Source: Afipia sp. (lineage in GTDB: Bacteria > Pseudomonadota > Alphaproteobacteria > Rhizobiales > Xanthobacteraceae). Taken from it: a stretch of DNA of 11,831 bases. The notes under the pieces are model-generated. The model made no database searches. It saw only the letters and a list, made by a program, of their open reading frames with translations, and was not told where the DNA came from. The stretch is from NCBI GenBank assembly GCA_020056155.1, contig JAGVII010000599.1, positions 1 through 11,831 of the forward strand. Reading direction: 5' to 3'. Position 1 is the stretch's first letter. The number at the start of each line of letters is the position of its first letter. Below are positions 7,319 through 11,831 of the stretch, one piece after another. The translations under genes and the position numbers were made by a program.

Positions 7319-8677
7319 ATGAGGAAAACGTTCAAATTTGCACTGGCTCTGCCGATGTTCTCAGCCCTCGTAGCCGGATCGTGTCTGCAGGCGAGCGGGC
7401 AAGATGGCGCACCTGTAACGGTTTTCGAAAACGTCCGCATTTTCGATGGCAAAAGCACGTCGCTCTCCGCTCCATCGCACGTTTTGATCCGCGGCAACGT
7501 TATCGAGCGCATCTCAACCACCCCGATCTCCACTGATCGCCGAGCTGATACAAGAATAGTTCCAGGGGGCGGCCGTGTACTCATGCCCGGCCTTATTGAC
7601 GCGCACTGGCATGCCTTGATGGCGCGCCCGACCCCTGCTCAGATCCTGTCGAGCGACATCGGCTACACCAACATTCTGGCCGGCGTCGAAGCAACCGCAA
7701 CCCTCTTGCGCGGGTTCACCACGGTCCGAGACGTCGGCGGCCCGGTCTTCGGTCTGAAACGCGCCATCGATGAGGGGCTGATACCCGGCCCGCGTATTTA
7801 TCCGTCGGGAGCCATGATCACGATCACCAGTGGCCACGGTGATTTTCGCCAAACCTCGGATTTACCGAGAACGCTCGGCGGGATGCTCACCCGCGTCGAA
7901 CAGCTCGGAGGAGCGGCGATCGCCGATAGTCCCGATGAAGTACGCAGGCACGTGCGCGAGCAACTTATGCAGGGGGCCTCGCAGATAAAGCTGACAGCAG
8001 GCGGCGGCGTGGCTTCACCATTTAGCCCTCTGGATGTCACCACGTTTACTGAGCCAGAGCTGCGGGCCGCCGTGGAGGCCGCGGAAAACTGGGGTACCTA
8101 CGTTGCAACACACGCCTATACATCGCCTTCGATACAGCGTTCAATCGCAGCCGGCGTTAAGGTCATCGAGCATGGCCATCTGATGGACGAGGCGACTGCC
8201 CGGCTAATGGCGGAAAGGGGCATCTGGTTGAGCGCGCAGCCGTTCACCGACATCGCAGGTGCGGCGAAGCTGCCACCCGCTCATCAGCAACGGATGCGCC
8301 AAGTCGTTGCTGGCACCGACAATGTCTACACATTCGCGAAAAAGTACAAAATTAAGACGGCCTTTGGAACAGATGTTCTGTTTTCGAAGGCTCTGGCTGA
8401 ACGGCAAGGCCAAGCGCTCGTGGATCTCACCCGCTGGTATACACCTGCTGAAGCGCTGATCATGGCGACTTCGACAAATGCAGAGTTGCTTGCTTTGTCC
8501 GGAAAGCGAAATCCTTATCCGGGAAAGATCGGAGTGGTGGAGCAAGGAGCGCTTGCCGACCTGCTTTTGGTCGAGGGAAACCCTTTGGAAAATATCAGCA
8601 CTGTCGCCGACCCTGCGAAGAACTTTCTTATCATCATGAAAGACGGCACAATTTTTAAAGATACCTTCTCCAAGTGA
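7319..8677 (+). CDS. Exported metal-dependent amidohydrolase (imidazolonepropionase/prolidase-like)
   Basis: A 452-residue member of the amidohydrolase superfamily (COG1228-like). Residues 1-28 are a signal peptide; a Cys at 22 is preceded by AGS, a poor lipobox, so cleavage to a soluble periplasmic enzyme is likelier than lipidation. Metal ligands follow family order: His96 and His98 in DAHWH, Lys224 (the usual carbamylated bridging Lys) in SQIKLTAGGG, His265 in ATHAY, His285 in IEHGH and Asp352 in FGTD. The C-terminus has the usual GVVEQGALADLLLVEGNPL strand. Relatives include Xaa-Pro or Arg carboxypeptidases and other dipeptide or amide hydrolases; the substrate cannot be told from the sequence. 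The start at 7319 has a strong ribosome site. The 220-base gap upstream suggests its own promoter. Complete, all catalytic residues present. Confidence 0.92.
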   Translation: MRKTFKFALALPMFSALVAGSCLQASGQDGAPVTVFENVRIFDGKSTSLSAPSHVLIRGNVIERISTTPISTDRRADTRIVPGGGRVLMPGLIDAHWHALMARPTPAQILSSDIGYTNILAGVEATATLLRGFTTVRDVGGPVFGLKRAIDEGLIPGPRIYPSGAMITITSGHGDFRQTSDLPRTLGGMLTRVEQLGGAAIADSPDEVRRHVREQLMQGASQIKLTAGGGVASPFSPLDVTTFTEPELRAAVEAAENWGTYVATHAYTSPSIQRSIAAGVKVIEHGHLMDEATARLMAERGIWLSAQPFTDIAGAAKLPPAHQQRMRQVVAGTDNVYTFAKKYKIKTAFGTDVLFSKALAERQGQALVDLTRWYTPAEALIMATSTNAELLALSGKRNPYPGKIGVVEQGALADLLLVEGNPLENISTVADPAKNFLIIMKDGTIFKDTFSK

Positions 8678-8681
8678 TCCC

Positions 8682-8699
8682 GCGGCCCGGATGAGCCGC
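8682..8699 (+). terminator. Weak hairpin after the amidohydrolase gene
   Basis: GCGGC (8682-8686) pairs with GCCGC (8695-8699) over an eight-base loop, starting five bases after the stop codon. There is no T-run, so termination by this element alone is doubtful. Confidence 0.22.
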
Positions 8700-8754
8700 A
8701 CTAAGCGTCGACCGCACCCGAACTGGATACGTCGAGAACGCAGCAAATCTTGGT

Positions 8755-9048
8755 CTACCGGATATCTTCCGATGTCCCGGCTTGGTGCACGGTGTGTCGA
8801 TTGCGCGACCGTTGTTGGCCTGACTTTCTCCGCTCTATCATCACCATCACGGCAGTAATGTCGTCAAAGGCCCGGCTATGCGCATTGTCACCTGCGGCCT
8901 TGAGCTTTGTCAGGTCGAACACCTCTATCTTCTTCCGTTCGAATTCAGTTCGATACGGTTCGTCATTCGGATCGACATCGCCCAATCGCGATATCCCTCC
9001 CCAGATCACCTTTGACAGGTCATGCGCCTTGTCATCGCTACGGCTATC
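8755..9048 (-). pseudogene. C-terminal remnant of a DUF900-type alpha/beta hydrolase
   Basis: On the - strand, in a frame different from the dadA-like gene, about 78 residues (bases 9045 down to 8812) read like the C-terminal part of DUF900-type alpha/beta hydrolases: [17 protein letters not shown], then RLGDVDPNDEPY, IEVFDLTKL and the GDNAHSRAFDD segment with the His that would complete the catalytic triad. The nucleophile elbow and the rest of the domain are missing: upstream in this frame is only an antisense-of-sense shadow of the dehydrogenase. No start codon or ribosome site exists at the junction. The resemblance begins at the very end of the dadA-like gene, pointing to a deletion or recombination joint. 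The frame closes at 8755. The family assignment is from memory and moderately sure. Confidence 0.5.
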
Positions 9049-10297
9049 GATAACGCCGGATCGACAACTCATTGGTGGGAATTTCTGGGGTGACGCCCAC
9101 AATTTGATCCGACACCACCCGGGCAGCACCACAAGCCATCGTCCAACCGAGAGTACCGTGGCCCGTGTTCAGATAAAGGTTATCGAAATCCACCGGTCCG
9201 ATGATGGGCGGACCGTCCGGCGTCATCGGCCTCAAGCCGCTCCAGAAAGTCGAACGCGATATGTCGCCGCCTTTCGGAAACAGATCTGTCAGCGAACGAT
9301 CGAGTGGTGCGCGACGATCCGGCACAAGCATCACTTTGTAGCTACCCACCTCAGCGGTGCCGCCGACGCGAATGCGATCTCCGAGCCGCGTGATCGCAAC
9401 CTTGTACGTTTCATCCATGACCGTCGATTGCGGCGACGATGCCTCGTCCACAATCGGCACAGTGATTGAATAGCCCTTGACCGGATAGACCGGAACATCG
9501 AGGCCCAGTGGCCGCAGCAGCAGCGGCGAGAAACTACCGAGCGCCATCACAAACTTGTCGGCTGAAAATAGGCTCTTGTCTGTCGTAACCTGGGTAACGC
9601 GTCCACCACAAACGTCAATCGACTTGATTGTCGTGTTATAGACGAAGCTCACACCAAGGTCCGCCGCGATCTTTGCCAAACGTTCCGTAAACATATGACA
9701 ATCACCAGTCTCATCCTCCGGGAGGCGCAATCCACCGACGAAGGAGCCCCGCACCGCGGCCAAGCCCGGCTCGGCACGCACACACCCGTCCCGGTCCAGC
9801 ACCTCGTAGGGTACGTTGTACTGACGCAGAACCTCGACGTCACCACCGATACCATCGAGCTGCGACTGCTTGCGAAACAACTGTAACGTACCCTGGCTGC
9901 GCTCGTCATAGGCAATACCGGTATCGGCGCGCAATGCACGCAAACAGTCACGGCTGTATTCAGCGATACCGACCATTCGAGCCTTGTTGACGGCATACCG
10001 CGCAGCTGTGCAATTGCGCAGCATCTGCATGATCCAGCGCCACATCGCAGGATCAGCCTGTGGCCGCACCACAAGGGGACCGTATTGATCGAGCATCCAG
10101 CGCACCGCCTTGGCCGGAACGCGGGGACCGGCCCAAGGCGACGCATATCCGGGCGACACTTCACCAGCATTGGCGAAACTGGTTTCGCGGCCGGGACCGG
10201 GTTGACGGTCAATCACCGTCACCTCGAAGCCTGCCTTGGCAAGATAATAGGATGTCGTCACGCCAATGACGCCGGCACCCATGACCAGAACTTTCAT
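9044..10297 (-). CDS. dadA: D-amino-acid dehydrogenase, DadA-like FAD oxidoreductase
   Basis: A 417-residue DAO-family flavoprotein. The N-terminal Rossmann motif GAGVIG (residues 7-12) with Asp30 at the end of the second strand (VTVIDRQ) binds the ADP part of FAD. The segment [20 protein letters not shown] is typical of DadA enzymes, as are [10 protein letters not shown], the [15 protein letters not shown] stretch and [14 protein letters not shown] near the C-terminus. DadA oxidatively deaminates D-amino acids (D-alanine in the best studied cases) to 2-oxoacids and ammonia, passing electrons to the respiratory chain on the inner membrane face. Length is slightly below the 432 residues of the E. 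coli enzyme and the protein looks complete. GGAGAG eight bases upstream supports the start, which overlaps the stop of a 34-codon frame. It lies downstream of a ScfR-like regulator on the same strand. Substrate preference is not determinable. Confidence 0.92.
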   Translation of the reverse strand: MKVLVMGAGVIGVTTSYYLAKAGFEVTVIDRQPGPGRETSFANAGEVSPGYASPWAGPRVPAKAVRWMLDQYGPLVVRPQADPAMWRWIMQMLRNCTAARYAVNKARMVGIAEYSRDCLRALRADTGIAYDERSQGTLQLFRKQSQLDGIGGDVEVLRQYNVPYEVLDRDGCVRAEPGLAAVRGSFVGGLRLPEDETGDCHMFTERLAKIAADLGVSFVYNTTIKSIDVCGGRVTQVTTDKSLFSADKFVMALGSFSPLLLRPLGLDVPVYPVKGYSITVPIVDEASSPQSTVMDETYKVAITRLGDRIRVGGTAEVGSYKVMLVPDRRAPLDRSLTDLFPKGGDISRSTFWSGLRPMTPDGPPIIGPVDFDNLYLNTGHGTLGWTMACGAARVVSDQIVGVTPEIPTNELSIRRYR

Positions 10298-10398
10298 GAC
10301 TGCAACTCTCCGACAAGTTCGGCCCGCAACAGGTCGGCAGCGCCCAGATAGTTCCGTTCAAAGCGATGGCCCAGCCGGGTCAGGACTTTAAGCTCCAT
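10294..10398 (-). CDS. Candidate 34-residue small protein coupled to dadA
   Basis: This short frame starts six bases after the regulator stop and its TGA overlaps the dadA ATG (ATGA arrangement), the hallmark of translational coupling. The 34 residues begin [17 protein letters not shown] and continue with a predicted amphipathic helix ([15 protein letters not shown]). Codon choice favours G or C in third position like its neighbours. No good ribosome site precedes it, so it would depend on ribosomes finishing the regulator. I recognise no family. It could be a real small protein, a leader that keeps the operon translated across the gap, or chance; the tight fit to both neighbours favours one of the first two. 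Confidence 0.45.
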   Translation of the reverse strand: MELKVLTRLGHRFERNYLGAADLLRAELVGELQS

Positions 10399-10404
10399 GA
10401 TCTG

Positions 10405-11831
10405 TCATTGTGCGATCGGTGCAGACGTCGCATAAGGAGCGAAATGAGAGCGGGATTCATCAATGTTCAACGCGCGCCCGATCGGCGGAAACGCCCGTTG
10501 CGGACAATCGAGCCGCTCGCAAACCTTGCAGCCCATCCCGATCGGCGTCGCCACCGCTGACTCTATGTTCACGCCCTGTGAATAGACGATGCGTTCGGCA
10601 TGACGGATGTCGCAGCCGAGTGCGACGGCGAATGTCTTGGCGGGCGCGCCATAGCCGCCCTGCCCGTGCGACACGGTCCGTGCGACCCACAGATATGTCC
10701 GTTCGTCCGGCATTCGCGCCAATTGCGTCAGCACACGACCGGGACTCGCGAACGCTTCGTAAACGTTCCATAGCGGACAGGTTCCACCCACGCGCGAAAA
10801 ATGAAAATCGGTTGCAGATTGACGTTTGGAGATATTCCCCGCGCGATCGACACGAATGAAAAAGAAAGGGATTCCGCGCGCGTTCGGCCGCTGCAACGCG
10901 CTCAGTCGGTGGCAAATGGTCTCAAACCCGACACCGAAACGATGTCCCAGCAACTCAATATCGTAACGCCATCGCTCCGCTTCGCTCAGGAACACGGTGT
11001 AGGGCAAAACCATCGCCCCCGCGAAATAGTTGGCAAGGCCTATCCGGGCCAGTCCTCGCGCTTCATCGTTGGTGAAATTCGCTTTGCCGATGATCGCACG
11101 TAATGCGCTGTCGAATTCCAGAATGGCGATTTGGGTCGCGAACTGAAAGGCTTGCTGGCCGGGCCGCAAACGCCGCGACAATCGCATAACCTTCGCGCGC
11201 GCATCGAATTTCCGTTGCGTTCCCGATGACAGTTCGTCGAACGTGTCGAATACGGCTTTGACCCCATGACGGCTTTCGAGATAACCGGCGAGCGCGGGCG
11301 CCATCTGCCCGATGGGAAATTTCATCCGCGTGGCAATCGCTTCCGCAGCTTCATCCAGTTCCGGAATGTGATTGTTGTGCGCGTAAAAGAAGTCGCGCAC
11401 CTCCTCGAACGGCGTTGACGGTAGTATGGCGGATGCGGCTTGACGATCTTCGCCCAGACGCGCGGAGAGCAGCGCGCTTTGTTCTGTCGCCTGCCGATAT
11501 TTGCGGTTCAGCATGATCAGCGCACGCCCCACCGCCGGCATATTCAGCGCCAGTTCGCGCAGATCGGCCGTCGCGATGGTCTCGCCTAGCGCCGGATCGG
11601 CCAGCGCCTCGCGCAGATCGGCGATCAGCCTCGCCTCGTCGTCGTCTGAAAACGACTGCACATCAAGACCAAAGGTGGAGTTCAACGCGAGCAGCACTGG
11701 CAGTGTCAGCGGCCGCTGGTTGTTCTCCAATTGATTGAGATAGCTCAGCGAAATGCCGAGTTTGGCTGCAAGCGCCGCCTGCGTCAGCCGCCGCTCCTCG
11801 CGAAGCCGCTTCAGCCGCACACCCATGAAAG
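10405..11831 (-). CDS. ScfR/PrpR/RamB-like XRE-family regulator (start probably beyond window)
   Basis: A regulator of at least 473 residues in the short-chain fatty acyl (ScfR) family. Counting from the Met at 11826: XRE helix-turn-helix at about 4-60 (TQAALAAKLGISLSYLNQLE), an IrrE/ImmA-like middle (about 150-310) that lacks the HExxH zinc motif, and a DUF2083-type C-terminus from about 325. The latter has Cys350 in GGTCPLW, Cys405, and a Cys433-x2-Cys436-x4-Cys441 cluster followed by PQRAFPP, as in PrpR-type proteins reported to bind an iron-sulfur cluster. Relatives control propionate, acetate or glyoxylate metabolism and sense acyl-CoA-type signals. The frame stays open past the Met to the window edge, and homologues usually have a few residues before GVRLKRLREE, so the gene is probably 5' incomplete here. 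It is followed by the small frame and dadA, likely one operon and likely a local regulator; that link is inference. Confidence 0.9.
   Translation of the reverse strand, partial: FMGVRLKRLREERRLTQAALAAKLGISLSYLNQLENNQRPLTLPVLLALNSTFGLDVQSFSDDDEARLIADLREALADPALGETIATADLRELALNMPAVGRALIMLNRKYRQATEQSALLSARLGEDRQAASAILPSTPFEEVRDFFYAHNNHIPELDEAAEAIATRMKFPIGQMAPALAGYLESRHGVKAVFDTFDELSSGTQRKFDARAKVMRLSRRLRPGQQAFQFATQIAILEFDSALRAIIGKANFTNDEARGLARIGLANYFAGAMVLPYTVFLSEAERWRYDIELLGHRFGVGFETICHRLSALQRPNARGIPFFFIRVDRAGNISKRQSATDFHFSRVGGTCPLWNVYEAFASPGRVLTQLARMPDERTYLWVARTVSHGQGGYGAPAKTFAVALGCDIRHAERIVYSQGVNIESAVATPIGMGCKVCERLDCPQRAFPPIGRALNIDESRSHFAPYATSAPIAQ

Noticed and set aside
8750..9469. 239-codon + strand frame opposite dadA
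   Set aside because: Arg/His/Ser-rich antisense shadow of the dehydrogenase and the hydrolase remnant.
1..11831. tRNA genes, CRISPR arrays, transposase genes and riboswitches
   Set aside because: No tRNA arm patterns, regularly spaced repeats, transposase motifs or known riboswitch cores were seen on reading both strands.

Overview
The window looks like chromosomal DNA of an alphaproteobacterium of the order Hyphomicrobiales, most likely a Bradyrhizobium/Afipia/Rhodopseudomonas relative. This is inferred from the GC-rich coding style and from recognisable families: DUF992, DUF4105, a PepSY-like small secreted protein, a ScfR-type regulator and a LuxR-type response regulator with a PAS-like middle. 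It was judged by eye, without a database search. No rRNA, tRNA, CRISPR array or intact insertion sequence was seen.

Left part (1-4144, + strand): a signalling pair. The first gene is cut by the window's left edge. It encodes a single polypeptide made of an NCS1-like (purine/cytosine permease family) multi-pass membrane region, a nine-cysteine cluster, two more membrane helices, a histidine kinase core, a receiver domain and a helical tail. Its stop codon overlaps the start of a response regulator (receiver, PAS-like segment, LuxR helix-turn-helix). The layout suggests that a transporter-like sensor reads a small nitrogenous solute and passes phosphate to a DNA-binding partner. The ligand and target genes are not visible here.

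Middle part (4145-8677): a gene-poor stretch holds one plausible 106-residue orphan gene on the - strand (4407-4727). It is followed on the + strand by a DUF4105 membrane-anchored protein (5071-6087), a PepSY-like exported small protein (6272-6595), a DUF992 exported protein (6628-7098) and an exported amidohydrolase of the imidazolonepropionase/prolidase-like group (7319-8677). The last three all carry signal sequences, so this is a cell-envelope or periplasm-oriented cluster.

Right part (8755-11831, - strand): a metabolic operon reading leftwards. A ScfR/PrpR/RamB-like regulator (XRE helix-turn-helix, degenerate IrrE-like region, DUF2083-type C-terminus with a Cys cluster) is followed after 6 bases by a 34-codon open frame. 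The stop of that frame overlaps the start of a DadA-like FAD D-amino-acid dehydrogenase. Directly after dadA, in another frame, lies what looks like the orphaned C-terminal end of a DUF900-type alpha/beta hydrolase, a sign of past rearrangement.

The items most worth following up are the transporter-kinase fusion with its cysteine cluster, the 34-codon frame coupled to dadA, and the hydrolase remnant abutting dadA.
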